Source: Morinoia aosen
Taxonomy: Eukaryota > Arthropoda > Malacostraca > Amphipoda > Talitridae
Assembly (NCBI GenBank): GCA_030386875.1
Contig: CM059558.1
Coordinates: forward strand, 14,803,428 to 14,867,427
Length of the DNA: 64,000 nt
Reading direction: 5' to 3'
A program made the position numbers and the translations under genes. Positions 23,161 through 35,225 of the stretch are shown piece after piece. Each line of letters opens with the position of its first letter. The stretch's first letter is position 1. The notes beneath the pieces were generated by a model. It saw only the letters and a list, made by a program, of their open reading frames with translations. It was not told where the DNA came from and searched no databases.

Positions 23161-23211
23161 GGGGGGACCAGGGGGGGGGGGCTGCGGGTGGGGTAAGGGG
23201 GGGTTGGGGGG
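23161..23211 (+). other. Strong G-quadruplex motif
   Basis: G runs of 6, 11, 3, 4, 7 and 6 bases at 23161-66, 23171-81, 23186-88, 23190-93, 23197-203 and 23206-211, separated by 1-4 bases. This exceeds the four-run rule for quadruplexes. Confidence 0.9.
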
Positions 23212-23284
23212 TCCAAGAGACTTTATTGTAGCAGCTATAGCGGCTCTTCTTATTATTAAGAAAAGAAAAACTATTGCCTGCCTG

Positions 23285-23685
23285 GTGCTACATGCGGCAG
23301 TTGTGTGGGGGTGTGCCGGGACACACATGCTGTGTGTGCGTGCCGGGACGCACATATCGAGTGTGTCGTGAGTGCCAGGACACACACCATTAGTATGTAT
23401 CTTTTGCGCTGTGATACACAGGTCTTGTGAGACATGTGTGTCGTGTGTGCCAGGACACACATGGTGTGTATGTGTCGTGCGTGTCTTGTGTGCTGGGATA
23501 TACTTGTCGTGAGTGTCGTGTGTCATGTGTGCCGGAGCCCACATATCGAGTGCGTGTCATGTGTGTCGTGTGTGCCGGGACACACATGCTGCGTGTGTGC
23601 CGGGACACACATGCTGCGTGTGTGCCGGGACACACATGCTGCGTGTGTGCCGGGACACACATGCTGCGTGTGTGCCAGGCACAAT
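23285..23685. repeat. 25-bp tandem repeat plus diverged copies
   Basis: At 23565-23680 the 25-bp unit with core gtgtgccgggacacacatg is repeated nearly perfectly about five times. Upstream, from 23285, related units (gtgccaggacacacatgg, gtgccgggacgcacata) are diverged. Each unit holds gtgtgtgccgggacacac, whose ends are complementary, so every unit can form a small hairpin. Confidence 0.88.
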
Positions 23686-23726
23686 GTGTGACGCTTGAGA
23701 AAATCTCACATCTCAAGAAGATTGGA

Positions 23727-23752
23727 GTGTGGAGCAGGTGCCTGCTCCACAC
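23727..23752. repeat. Perfect inverted repeat (12-bp arms, 2-nt centre)
   Basis: gtgtggagcagg, centre tg, then cctgctccacac. A further ccatggagcatggagtg follows immediately, so the stem region has a secondary near-palindrome. Confidence 0.9.
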
Positions 23753-23845
23753 CCCATGGAGCATGGAGTGAGCAGAGATATACAGTGTGTGATGGCGTGT
23801 GGAGTGTGCAGGTGTGTGAACAGGACTTGACCACACCGAGTATCA

Positions 23846-23958
23846 ATAAGTACACATCAAGGATCCAATACTTCACAGATATATAAGTACACATCAAGGA
23901 TCAAATACTTCACAGTTGTATTAGTACAAATTAAGGTTTAAAATACTTCACAGATGTA
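23846..23958. repeat. 36-37-bp tandem repeat, 3 copies
   Basis: Each copy runs from ataagtacacatcaaggat or a variant to aatacttcacagat; the third copy is more diverged (attagtacaaattaaggtt). Confidence 0.88.
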
Positions 23959-24119
23959 TCTTGCTCACATTCTCCTCAGATTTCACCATTTTCCCTCGAT
24001 ACATCTCAGGCGTATACGCCAAAGGACAGTACGCACATCTCACACACCGGGGTACACACCACATAATACGGTACACTCCCTACACACCACAATACATCCT
24101 CTCATTTCAGTAAATTCAA

Positions 24120-24330
24120 TAAAATCATTCATTAAATAAAACCATTCTTTTAATAAAACTATTCGTTTAATAAAACCAATTCAGTCAATAGAACCAATCA
24201 ATTAGGAAAACCATTTATTTAAGAAAATCATTCATTTAATAAAACCATTCACTTAATAAAACCACTAACCGTTAATTAAACCATTCGGGTAATAAAACCA
24301 TTAACCGTCAATAAAATAAGCCAATTAATT
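24120..24330. repeat. Degenerate aataaaaccattcattt repeat
   Basis: Units of about 17-20 bp around aataaaaccattca. About ten copies with variable length. Confidence 0.75.
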
Positions 24331-24850
24331 GTCACCTAATTAAAACAATTTGCAGGTAATTTAGTAGAACCATCATTAGTCAATTGAAATCATTGACAAT
24401 TAGTACAAATAAAACCATTCACAATGAATTAGATATAACCGATAATGGTCAATTAGGTAAAACCGTTAACTTTTTAATACGTTGAAAAAACATTAGCATT
24501 CAATCGAACATAACCATTAATGCCAATTTGATATAACCATCAACAGTCAATTAGGTAGAACATTAACAACTAATTAAATAGAACCATTAACAGTCAATTA
24601 TGTAGAACCATTAACAACTAATTAAATAAAACCATTAACAGTCAATCATGTAGAACCATTAACAACTAATTGAAAAAAGCATTAACAGTCAATTATGTAG
24701 AACCATTAACAACTAATTAGATAGAACCATTAACAGTCAGTTATGTAGAACCATTAACAACTCATTAAAATAGAAACATTAACAGTCAATTTAGCAGAAC
24801 CATTAACAATTAACTAAATAGAGCCTTGAACAATTAACTGTATAGAGCCA
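24331..24850. repeat. Degenerate attaacaactaatta/attaacagtcaatta repeat
   Basis: Two alternating half-units, gaaccattaacaactaatta and gaaccattaacagtcaatta, make a higher-order unit of about 48 bp at 24545-24800. More diverged relatives extend upstream to about 24331. Confidence 0.8.
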
Positions 24851-24922
24851 TCAATAATGAGTTCCACGCACCGCCAGCACTTTAACTTCGCTGCCCCGAG
24901 GTGCGTGTGGTCACACTCGCGA

Positions 24923-25039
24923 AATTAAAGTTCAAAAATTGAGCATAAAATTTAGCGACGAAATTTAGGCTAAAAAATTGAGCATAAAATTTGGCGACGA
25001 AATTAAAGCTAAAAAATTGGGCATAAAATTTGGCGATAT
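24923..25039. repeat. 39-bp tandem repeat, 3 copies
   Basis: Each copy contains aattgagcataaaattt or aattgggcataaaattt followed by a gcgacga or gcgata end. Spacing is 39 bp. Confidence 0.9.
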
Positions 25040-25144
25040 TGAATTACGCTCACCATTATTTCACTCGTTAAACTGTGAAATTGCATACGTAGCTATCTTT
25101 ATGTGAATATTTTTATGGCGTATTTATTTTTGTGTTAACTTAAT

Positions 25145-25375
25145 AAAGATCAGGCCGCTAGATAGGGTGTCGGAACCTACTAGTGCGTCTGGTAGATCCT
25201 TTCTAGAACGCCCGTAGAGGATCAGGACGGGTACAAGGGTTCTGAACCTTCTATCACTTTTAGTAGATCCTTTCTAGAACATCTATAGAGGACCAGGACG
25301 CAAGATAGGGTGCCTGAACCTACTATTACTTATAGTAGATCCTCTCTAAAAGACCCATAGCGTATCGGGACCCCC
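25145..25375. repeat. 71-bp tandem repeat, about 3.2 copies
   Basis: Each copy has ggatcaggacg or a variant, then gaacctactat or gaaccttctat, then gtagatcctttctagaac. About 75-80 percent similar by eye. No family recognised. Confidence 0.85.
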
Positions 25376-25640
25376 ATTGCGGTGCCAAACCCTCTTTATT
25401 CCTGCGCTCCACATTAAGCAAGGCATTTCTTTTTAATTTGAACTCATGGCACAATAATCGATGCCCTAATTACGGCAGCATAAGCGCCGCCCGTGGGCCG
25501 CCCCTACATGTGTAATGAGGCAATATGCGTCTTGCACAGAACTCAATTTGTTCCCGTAAACTAATTGACCGGGTCTTGCCTCATTCTATACGAATTAATT
25601 TTGCGTATCGCATTAGATTTTTTTGTGAGTTCTTCTCAAT
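25376..25640. other. Unique spacer
   Basis: Non-repetitive with a moderately CpG-rich patch near 25465-25505 (cgccgcccgtgggccgcccc); no gene or RNA recognised. Confidence 0.45.
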
Positions 25641-26060
25641 TAAATTATTTCACTCGGAATTAAATAATTTTGCGTATAATGAGACAATTTACCACAGAAT
25701 TTAATAATTCATGGGAATATTAAATAATTCACTGTCAAATTAAATAATTCATTGCAAAATTAAATAACTCAATGCCAAATTACATAATTCATTGTCATAT
25801 TGAATAAATTCAATACCAAATTAAATAATTCAATGCCAAATATAAATAATTCCTTGCCAACTTAAATAATTCATTGCCAAATTAAATAATTCAATGCCAA
25901 ATTAAATAATTTAACACCAAATTAAATAATTAAATGCTAAATTAAATAATTTAACACCAAATTGAATGATTCAAAGCTAAATTAAATAATTTAACACAAA
26001 ATTAAAAAATTCGGCCCATAATTAAATAATTTAATAAAAAATTAGAGAATTTAAAACAAA
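25641..26060. repeat. Degenerate 20-bp AT-rich repeat
   Basis: Unit about aattaaataattcaatgcca. Roughly twenty copies with substitutions and 1-3 bp length changes. Confidence 0.85.
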
Positions 26061-26118
26061 AAAACGCAGAAACAATTTAAATTATTTTTCAGTTCAACTC
26101 AAACGCAAGTTTTGAAAT

Positions 26119-26180
26119 CCAACCCAATATCCAACCCAATATCCAACCCAATATCCAACCCAATATCCAACCCAATATCC
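26119..26180. repeat. 12-bp tandem repeat, 5 copies
   Basis: ccaacccaatat repeats five times without change. Confidence 0.95.
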
Positions 26181-26284
26181 GTGCCATCCGTGAAACTGGA
26201 ACAAAAATACTGTTATTAGCGACACAAAACCAGAGAAAGGCTGTTTTAACATATAGTTTCGAATTAGCTGTTATATAGCTACCT

Positions 26285-26480
26285 GTTATTAATCTTTCAA
26301 ATTAAAGGAATTTATTAACTTATCAAATTAACTTAATTAACTTGACTTAATTTAACTTAACATAACTTAACTTGGTTTAACTTAACTTGGTTTAACTTAA
26401 CTTAATTAACTTAATTAAGTTAAACTCAAATTAACTTAATTAACTTAACTGAAGCTATAATTATTAACTTATAATTATTA
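26285..26480. repeat. Degenerate ttaacttaatt repeat
   Basis: Irregular ttaacttaatt, cttaacttgg and attaacttat words in AT-rich sequence. Confidence 0.65.
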
Positions 26481-26711
26481 ACTTATGTGAAGAGTAGCTT
26501 CATAATATGGCTTAAAATCAGCTGTTGAAATTATAAAGACCTGTTTTAAAATATGGTTTCGAATTGGCTGTTTTAATTATTGTGAGCGGTTTTTGACTAT
26601 GGTTTCAAATTAGTTGCCATTAATTATTCACATTAAGAGGAGTTATTACGAATTAGCTGTTACTAGTTTTTCAATTTTAAGAAGGCTGTTTCAAATTAAA
26701 ACCAGGACACG

Positions 26712-26990
26712 GATTTTCGGATTTTCGGAAGCAAACTTTCAGATTTTCGGAAGCAAACTTTCGGGTTTTCGGAAGCAAACTTTCGGGTTTTCGGAAGCAA
26801 ACTTTCGGGTTTTCGGAAGAAAACTTTCGGATTTTCGGACGGGAACTTCCGGATTTTCGGAAGCAAACTTTCGGATTTTCGGAAGCAAACTTTCGGATTT
26901 TCGGAAGAAAACTTTCGGATTTTCGGACGGGAACTTCCGGATTTTCGGAAGCAAACTTTCGGATTTTCGGAAGGGAACTTCGGATTTTCG
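26712..26990. repeat. 22-bp minisatellite, about 12 copies
   Basis: Unit core ttttcggaagcaaactttcg. Variants gaagaaaac, gacgggaac and gaagggaac recur in order, with a 5-unit block near 26815 repeated near 26905. The 157-codon plus ORF over it (Phe/Ser/Gly-rich) and a 71-codon minus ORF are repeat translations. Confidence 0.92.
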
Positions 26991-27274
26991 CTATCTGGGT
27001 TTCTTCAAAGCCGCGTCCGCTAGGCTGAGCATAACAAACTCGCAGCTAAGACGTCGCAGATCAAACGCTTCAGCTAAGTCTGCGTAGTGTTGGCGTGTGA
27101 GCTCAAGCCCTATAGGTACTCTAGATATATATATAAAGAGTCCAACTCATTAGGGATCCGTCTTTTATGTACTTGATCTTATTGAACTTGTGTGTGATCA
27201 TACTCAAAAGGATGAACTGAGTTTGCGTCTGAAACGCAGAAGGATTTTGGTTTTTTGGTTTGTTTAAATCCTTT
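26991..27274. other. Unique spacer
   Basis: Contains a moderately CpG-rich patch (27010-27090) after the 22-bp array; no gene recognised. Confidence 0.4.
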
Positions 27275-27546
27275 TAATGTTTTTACCCTCGCACCGAATT
27301 TCAGCAATATCACAAGGTTGATAAATTATGAAATAAGCGTAATAGTTCAATTTTTTAACCTTATTAGATTTTTACCCTGCTAGAGACTAGGGCAAAATCA
27401 CAAGGTTAAAAAAAGTAACAAAAAACTCAAGATTCTATTTTTAAATCTTATAGTATTTTTATTCCGCTGGGAACGCAATCAAATTCACAAGGTTAAAAAG
27501 TTAGAAAACGCATCAGCTTTTAATTTTTTAACCTTATAACATTTAT
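27275..27546. repeat. Degenerate repeat of about 95 bp, 3 copies
   Basis: Each copy has a tttttaccct or tttttattcc word, then a conserved atcacaaggtt or ttcacaaggtt, then a ttttttaacctta word. Strongly diverged. Confidence 0.65.
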
Positions 27547-27709
27547 ACATCGTTGTGAACTTACGTCTTATAACTTTCGATTAGTTTTTTTTGGCATCAT
27601 TATTTTATTTTTTTTGGCCATGTTATTTATCCCTCGTTGTGAACTTACATCTTATATCTTTCGATTAGTTTTTTTTGGCATCATCATTTTATTTTTTTTG
27701 CCATGTTAA
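27547..27709. repeat. 84-bp tandem duplication
   Basis: Two copies, each with cgttgtgaacttac, then tttcgattagttttttttgg, then catcat and a ttttatttttttt tract. Offset 84 bp with few differences. Confidence 0.88.
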
Positions 27710-27829
27710 ACTGCAGTCAAAATTGAAAAAAGTGTAAAATTTCTTAATATTTTTTTAATTTCATTTATTCTTGTCAAATTTCATAGAGAATTCATTATAA
27801 AACAACACTATATGTAATTCAACTATTAA

Positions 27830-28260
27830 AGCACGTGTTATTTATCAGTATCAGGGTTAACTAAGCCACCACAATACGGAACCTGTAACAATATTATCAT
27901 TAGTTTCTTTATAGAAGCACGTGTTATTTAACGATAATATTCCATATTCAAACATACACACCCTTGTTATTTAACCATAGTTAAATCACCACAAGACGCA
28001 ATAGGTCACAATATCGTCGTTATTTTCTCCATAAAAGCTGACGTTATTTTACGATATCCTACGTTCAAACGTAGAAACGCGTTATTTAACCCTAATTGAA
28101 CGCGTTATTTAACGATAAGATCCTGTATTGAAGCATAAAAACACGTGCTACATAACCATAATTAAATCACAAGACAGAATATGTAACAATATCATCGTTA
28201 TCTAGAAAGCTATTTAGAGTACACACGTTATTTATAAGTGTTATCTTGACCTCAAGCTCC
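27830..28260. repeat. Degenerate repeat with acgtgttatttaac core
   Basis: Recurring acgtgttattta, gataatattc or gataagatcc, and taaatcaccacaa or aaatcacaagac words at 60-100 bp spacing; about five strongly diverged copies. Confidence 0.6.
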
Positions 28261-28864
28261 TAAAATTATGTTATTTACCATACCATCGGTAATTAAACCA
28301 TCATAAAATTATTATTTTTATGGTGGGAAGCAGTTATTTAGTTTTAAAATATTACTTTGAACCCCTCCATAAACGCTCGCGTTTTTAAACATTATCATTT
28401 CTAAATCTAAGCTCAAAAAATATAATTAAACATAGCATCGTTAACTAAATCACTAACTTAAATTCAATTAAATTAATTTTTGTATTTAAGCCACACAACT
28501 GAATAAATTTAAACTAAACCAAAAAATCAGATTAAAACATCAAATTAAATTAAACCACGTAATTAAATTAAGGTAAATTGCATAATTAAATTAAATTGCA
28601 TGATAAAATTTTGTAAAAATAACTATAGAAAATTTCATCAAATAAGGCACAAAATGAACCGCATAAGAGGACCCAGTCTCCCTGACCGGCCAGGTCGCGA
28701 CCGTCAAGAAACACGCTCAGGAAATGTTTATAGGCCTATTATAGACCTACGCGTGACAAATAGGCGGCTCAGTAAGCCTATTTAGGCGCGTAATTGGGCC
28801 TACGGCGGAATTGCGGCCGCATCAAACTGTCGACAAATTGACAGATTTTCCAGCGAATGAAATC
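28261..28864. other. Mostly unique AT-rich region
   Basis: Includes weak aattaaattaa repetition at 28440-28610 and a GC-richer patch at 28670-28820 (gaccggccaggtcgcgac, ataggcctatta). Short ORFs on both strands show no recognisable domain. Confidence 0.45.
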
Positions 28865-28922
28865 GGATTGCCTTAATTGGGGATTGCCATAATTGCGGAT
28901 TGCCATAATTGCGGATTGCAGA
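28865..28922. repeat. 16-bp tandem repeat, about 3.5 copies
   Basis: Unit attgccataattgcgg; the first copy is cttaattggg-variant and the last is partial. Confidence 0.88.
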
Positions 28923-30180
28923 GCCGCTTGTACGCTCTCTGGAGCTGCTCTCATGTCCGCTTCTGTAACATGGTGGTGAACATTTTGGTGAACATGATAC
29001 TGAGTGTGAGACCATGTTGCTGGACACGCAGTGGACATGATGGTTGGTGCATGAGCATGTTACTATAGGCACGGACATGCTACAGGATGCACAGACATGT
29101 TCCTGTTTTGCCCTATGTTATTACTACGAGCAGAGAACTCAATTTTGTCCTATAGTATTACTAGGGGCAGAGTGTGGATGCTGACATACAAGAAGCTAAC
29201 ATGATAATGAGAGTTTCATAGGTATAAAGGTCGTTAAACATATTTTATGTGTGTATAAATTCATCCATTAGAACTTCAGTGCTCGAAGTCAAAGCTTCTG
29301 CTGTTGTCATTATGACGAATTGAGGTTTTATTATATAAATAAGAATTTTAAATTTAATTTAAATATGATTTTTTTTTCATTCTATGGGGTTTTCTTTCTT
29401 GCCATCGCATTTTTACTTGTCATTGTACTTACATTTTCAGGTTTGCTCATTTGTGATTCGTTGAAACCTGGTAGTAATCCCCGTAGACATTTGATGAACT
29501 GTGTCAATTATTTCCGAGCTGTATTCGTTACATGTACCGTAATCTTCACTAATACACAGATTATTATCTCAAAATAAATGAAACATTATCTCTACTGAGG
29601 TTTCATAAATTAGAATTGTAACAGAAATTATAATGAATATATATGTCTTTGTTATTTCCTGTTGTAAAGTTATCCCTTTATATCATCGATCGACATGATG
29701 TCAAGCAAAAGAGCATCTGGTGCTTGCATGTCTTCAAAGGGATGCAGTACCCCTAAGGCATTTAAAGCAAAACATTTAAATTAAACATTTCAATTACAAA
29801 TTAATAGCACTGCATTCTCTACGAGAAGCACGTGAAGTCGAGTCATTTCACGGTTCTCGTTATTTTCATAATTTCGTTGGAATTCACACATCAGCTTCGC
29901 TTAATGATCACTTATCAAAATTTTCTGCTATTACGCAATCAGTTTTCTTGATAAAAAAGGGGAAAATATCAAAAATACGAAATATATCACAATGCCCATT
30001 TTTCTGCCATTAATGCTCTTATGCGCCTAATTTTTAGGATAAAATAGGAAAAAAGAACAGACGAAGTTTCGAACCCTCTTTACTTTCCCGGATTTTTCAA
30101 GTTCACACACTAACTAATGAGAGAGAAGGAGAAAGTAAAAGAGAGAGGGGAAGAAAGACGGAAAAAGAGAGTAGATGTAG
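28923..30180. other. Unique region, no gene supported
   Basis: Holds weakly repeated acatg words at 28960-29110 and a small stem with gacatg (29692-29697), aagca, tgctt and catgtc (29727-29732) in nested order. An 85-codon plus ORF at 29320-29577 has a hydrophobic stretch (about residues 18-45), but its AT-rich codons, lack of motifs and isolation do not let me call it a gene. Confidence 0.4.
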
Positions 30181-30540
30181 ATTTAACTTCACTCCCTGCA
30201 TGTAGAGCCGCTGATCTACCGTCAGTGTAGAGACGGGATGGAGGCGGAAAAAGCAGTTTACTGAGGAATATTTTTCTACTTTTTCGTCAACAGAAAAAAT
30301 CGTAGAGCTATTTCTCTACTTCTGCATCTGCAACAAAGCTACTTAGTAGAGCCATTGTGACGCATCTTTGCGTGGTAGATCTACCGCATCGAAGCGTGCT
30401 AAATCTACCGTACTCTGAAGTAGATGAACCTTCTACCTCACGTAGAAAGTGGCGGTTGAAGCAAACAACCGTGACGTTTACCTCTGGCGCTGGAGGTCTC
30501 GCTGCTCAGGTTTTATTAAAAGAATATACCATTATATAAA
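30181..30540. other. Unique region with repeated gtaga/tctac words
   Basis: The words gtagag and tctaccg recur many times between 30190 and 30455, including a ggtagatctacc palindrome at about 30374. This looks like a decayed short repeat. A 60-codon ORF (30357-30539) crosses it and then enters ordinary AT-rich sequence; no motif seen. Confidence 0.4.
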
Positions 30541-30670
30541 ATATTCTAATATAATATATACAACATGTTATAAATATTATAATATTATATTATAATATAC
30601 ATAACATGTAATAAATATTATAATATTGTATTGAAAATATTTAGCAGTAGCAAAATATATTTTAATATTA

Positions 30671-31112
30671 AGATATTATATTATATTATATTATATTATA
30701 TTATATTATATTATATTATATTATATTATATTATATTATATTATATTATGTTATATTATATTATATTATATTATATTATATTATATTATATTATATTATA
30801 TTATATTATATTATATTATATTATATTATATTATATTATATTATATTATATTATATTATATTATATTATATTATATTATATTATATTATATTATATTATA
30901 TTATATTATATTATATTATATTATATTATATTATATTATGTTATATTACATTATATTATATTATATTATATTATATTATATTATATTATATTATATTATA
31001 TTATATTATATTATATTATATTATATTATATTATATTATATTATATTATATTATATTATATTATATTATATTATATTATATTATATTATATTATATTATA
31101 TTATATTATATT
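30671..31112. repeat. (TTATA)n microsatellite, about 88 copies
   Basis: Period-5 ttata repeat over about 440 bp with only four or five substitutions (for example atgtt at 30749 and 30938, attac at 30948). AT-rich approaches flank both sides. The Ile/Leu/Tyr ORF is an artefact of 15 bp being five codons. Confidence 0.97.
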
Positions 31113-31447
31113 TTAATATATATAATACAATATTATTATATTTTATTATATTTTATTATTAATAAAGTAATATATTACATTTTTTATTAGGGAAAATTTC
31201 GAACAACAATAAATGAATAACGAACAGAAAACAAAAATAACACGAATTTTTTTATTAGCGGGAGTTATTAAAACAAACGGATAAAAAGTTAGTATAAAAA
31301 AAATGATATTAACCATGCAAATAAACTTGTATATTATTTGTTGTAAACTTATTACAAACTGATGATTAGAGGCGCGTAAATGAATGAGAACATTGTATTG
31401 AGATGATGAATGCTTTTTCAAAATGAATGCTTGTAATATTACATTTT
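31113..31447. other. Unique AT-rich spacer
   Basis: No repeat or RNA recognised; a 91-codon minus-strand ORF at 31146-31421 is Ile/Phe-rich with no motif and is not called. Confidence 0.45.
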
Positions 31448-34080
31448 AACGCTATTGATTTGTATTGTACCTCTGATAATGTTGTATTGTTACACTATTG
31501 ATTTGTATTGTACCTCTGATAGTGTTGTATTGTTACACTATTGATTTGTATTGTACCACTGATAATGTTGTATTGTTACACTATTGATTTGTATTGTACC
31601 TCTGATAATGTTGTATTGTTACACTATTGATTTGTTTTGTACCACTGATATTGTTGTATTGTTACACTATTGATTTGTATTGTACCACTGATATTGTTGT
31701 ATTGTTACACTATTGATTTGTATTGTACCACTGATATTGTTGTATTGTTACACTATTGATTTGTATTGTACCACTGATAATGTTGTATTGTTACACTATT
31801 GATTTGTATTGTACCACTGATAATGTTGTATTGTTACAATATTGATTTGTATTGTACCTCTGATAATGTTGTATTGTTACACTATTGATTTGTATTGTAC
31901 CTCTGATAATGTTGTATTGTTACACTATTGATTTGTTTTGTACCACTGATAATGTTGTATTGTTACACTATTGATTTGTATTGTACCACTGATAATGTTG
32001 TATTGTTACAATATTGATTTGTATTGTACCTCTGATAATGTTGTATTGTTACACTATTGATTTGTATTGTACCTCTGATAATGTTGTATTGTTACACTAT
32101 TGATTTGTATTGTACCACTGATAATGTTGTATTGTTACACTATTGATTTGTATTGTACCTCTGATAATGTTGTATTGTTACACTATTGATTTGTTTTGTA
32201 CCACTGATAATGTTGTATTGTTACACTATTGATTTGTATTGTACCACAGATAATGCTGTATTGTTACACTATTGATTTGTATTGTACCTCTGATAATGTT
32301 GTATTGTTACAATATTGATTTGTATTGTACCACTGTTAATGTTGTATTGTTACACTATTGATTTGTATTGTACCACTGATAATGTTGTATTGTTACACTA
32401 TTGATTTGTATTGTACCACTGATTATGTTGTATTGTTACACTATTGATTTGTATTGTACCTCTGATAATGTTGTATTGTTACACTATTGATTTGTATTGT
32501 ACCTCTGATAATGTTGTATTGTTACAATATTGATTTGTATTGTACCTCTGATAATGTTGTATTGTTACACTATTGATTTGTATTGTACCTCTGATAATGT
32601 TGTATTGTTACAATATTGATTTGTATTGTACCACTGATAATGTTGTATTGTTACACTATTGATTTGTATTGTACCACTGATAATGTTGTATTGTTACACT
32701 ATTGATTTGTATTGTACCTCTGATAATGTTGTATTGTTACACTATTGGTTTGTATTGTACCTCTGATAATGTTGTATTGTTACACTATTGTTTTGTATTG
32801 TACCACTGATAATATTGTATTGTTACACTATTGATTTGTATTGTACCTCTGATAATGTTGTATTGTTACAATATTGATTTGTATTGTACCACTGATAATG
32901 TTGTATTGTTACACTATTGATTTGTATTGTACCACTGATAATGTTGTATTGTTACACTATTGATTTGTATTGTACCTCTGATAATGTTGTATTGTTACAC
33001 TATTGGTTTGTATTGTACCTCTGATAATGTTGTATTGTTACACTATTGATTTGTATTGTACCACTGATAATGTTGTATTGTTACACTATTGATTTGTATT
33101 GTACCTCTGATAATGTTGTATTGTTACAATATTGATTTGTATTGTACCACTGATAATGTTGTATTGTTACAATATTGATTTGTATTGTACCTCTGATAAT
33201 AATGTTGTATTGTTACACTATTGATTTGTATTGTACCTCTGATAATGTTGTATTGTTACAATATTGATTTGTATTGTACCACTGATAATGTTGTATTGTT
33301 ACACTATTGATTTGTATTGTACCACTGATAATGTTGTATTGTTACACTATTGATTTGTATTTTACCTCTGATAATGTTGTATTGTTACACTATTGGTTTG
33401 TATTGTACCTCTGATAATGTTGTATTGTTACACTATTGATTTGTATTGTACCACTGATAATGTTGTATTGTTACACTATTGATTTGTATTGTACCTCTGA
33501 TAATGTTGTATTGTTACAATATTGATTTGTATTGTACCACTGATAATGTTGTATTGTTACACTATTGATTTGTATTGTACCACTGATAATGTTGTATTGT
33601 TACACTATTGATTTGTATTGTACCTCTGATAATGTTGTATTGTTACACTATTGGTTTGTATTGTACCTCTGATAATGTTGTATTGTTACACTATTGATTT
33701 GTATTGTACCACTGATAATGTTGTATTGTTACACTATTGTTTTGTATTGTACCACTGCATGATAATGTTGTATTGTTACACTATTGATTTGTATTGTACC
33801 TCTGATAATTTTGTATTGTTACACTATTGGTTTGTATTGTACCTCTGATAATGTTGTATTGTTACACTATTGATTTGTATTGTACCTCTGATAATGTTGT
33901 ATTGTTACACTATTGATTTGTATTGTACCACTGATAATGTTGTATTGTTACACTATTGATTTGTATCGTACCACTGATAATGTTGTATTGTTACACTATT
34001 GATTTGTATTGTACTACAGATAATGCTGTATTGTTACACTATTGATTTGTATTGTACCACTGATAATGTTGTATTGTAGC
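31448..34080. repeat. 43-bp minisatellite, about 61 copies
   Basis: The unit consists of ttgtattgttacactattga then tttgtattgtacc and either tctgataatg or actgataatg. The unit itself holds two related halves (ttgtattgttac and ttgtattgtacc), so it probably grew from a shorter ancestor. Two-state sites: tct/act, cactat/caatat, gatttg/ggtttg. Small insertions occur at about 33196 (ataat) and 33757 (gcat). Confidence 0.97.
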
Positions 34081-34494
34081 ATTTGTATTGTACCCCTTTA
34101 ATATTGTACTGTAACACTTATAACATTGTACTATCTTCTTCGAAGATCGTTACAAAACAATATTATAGAAAATTGTACGATCTTCATCAAGACAACAGTC
34201 TTCATAAATTCATCAGTATAGTACGATCATCATCGAGTCAACAATATCGAATGTTGATGACGTCAAGCCCATAAAATTCCGCTAACCCTATTACTCTATA
34301 ACAAGAACTTAAAACATACTCAACACACGTCATACAAGTACCCCTTTCTCATCACAATTTCAAGCACAATATCAATCTGAATGTGAAACTCTAAGTGTAT
34401 TTCGAATGCCTAATTTTATTTAGCCAAATCGAAAAAATGGCGTGACGTGTCATATTGCAGTGCTTTTCTCGGTACCCTAGTACCTCTGTCACAA
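34081..34494. other. Unique spacer
   Basis: The edge of the 43-bp family decays over 34081-34125; the rest is unique. No gene recognised. Confidence 0.5.
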
Positions 34495-34870
34495 CTATTA
34501 TTTAATTATTACTTGCCATTAATTATTCCCTGCCATTAATTACACCCGACCATTAATTATTCCCTGCCATTAATTATACCCGACCATTAATTATTCCCTG
34601 CCATTAAATATACCCTGCCATTAAATATTCCCCGTCATTAATTATTCCTTGCCATTAAATATACCCTGCCATTAAATATACCCTGCCATTAAATATTCCC
34701 TACCATTAATTATTCCTTGCCATTACTTATTCCCTGTCATTAATTATACCTCTGTAATTAATGGCCCTGCTACTAATTATTATCTGTCATTAATTACACC
34801 CTGCAATGAATTACACCTTGCCTCTAATATAATAATTCCCTGCCACTAATTATACCCTGGAATTAATTAA
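34495..34870. repeat. Degenerate 17-bp repeat
   Basis: Unit taattattccctgccat, about 20 copies with ttatacccg, aaatatacc and gtcat variants. Confidence 0.85.
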
Positions 34871-34924
34871 ACCCCGCATTGGATTATACCCTCTCGCTAA
34901 TTATATATACCCAGCTACAAATTA

Positions 34925-35060
34925 TACTCTTTCTTTCACTTTTTCTTTCTCTCTTTCTTTTTCTCCTCCTTTCTTTCTCTTTCTTTCACTCTTTCATTCT
35001 CTCTATCTTTCTCTCCCCTCCCCCTCTCCCTCTTCTCCCCCCGCCCAGCCCCCCGCTGTC
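34925..35060. repeat. Polypyrimidine tract
   Basis: Continuous ctttctttc, tctctcttt and cccctccccctc words over 130 bp, strongly C/T on the plus strand. Confidence 0.85.
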
Positions 35061-35225
35061 CCCTCACCATCAATAACCCCGCCTCCCCCAGCCCCGCCTG
35101 TCAAGTGCACTCTCACTCCCCGCATCGCTGCGCTCGCCGCCTCAGATCGACTCAACGTCGCCCAAAATCTTCCGAAATCTACGATATGCCGCCGACGCAT
35201 AGCGCTCTGACGCCCTTTCTCGTAA
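35061..35225. other. CpG-rich unique island
   Basis: Rich in cg words (catcgctgcgctcgccgcc, caacgtcgccc, gccgccgacgcat) and unlike its AT-rich surroundings. ORFs of 60-96 codons cross it on both strands without recognisable domains. Possible promoter or exon remnant. Confidence 0.35.

Noticed and set aside
29320..29577. 85-codon ORF with a hydrophobic stretch
   Set aside because: AT-rich sequence easily gives Phe/Ile/Leu runs; no motif, neighbour or start context supports a gene.
30460..30520. Possible exon ending at cag followed by gttttatt
   Set aside because: Donor-like sequence alone, without an acceptor, conserved peptide or second exon, is not enough.
30631..31162. 161-codon Ile/Leu/Tyr ORF resembling a membrane protein
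   Set aside because: It is the translation of the pentanucleotide TTATA.
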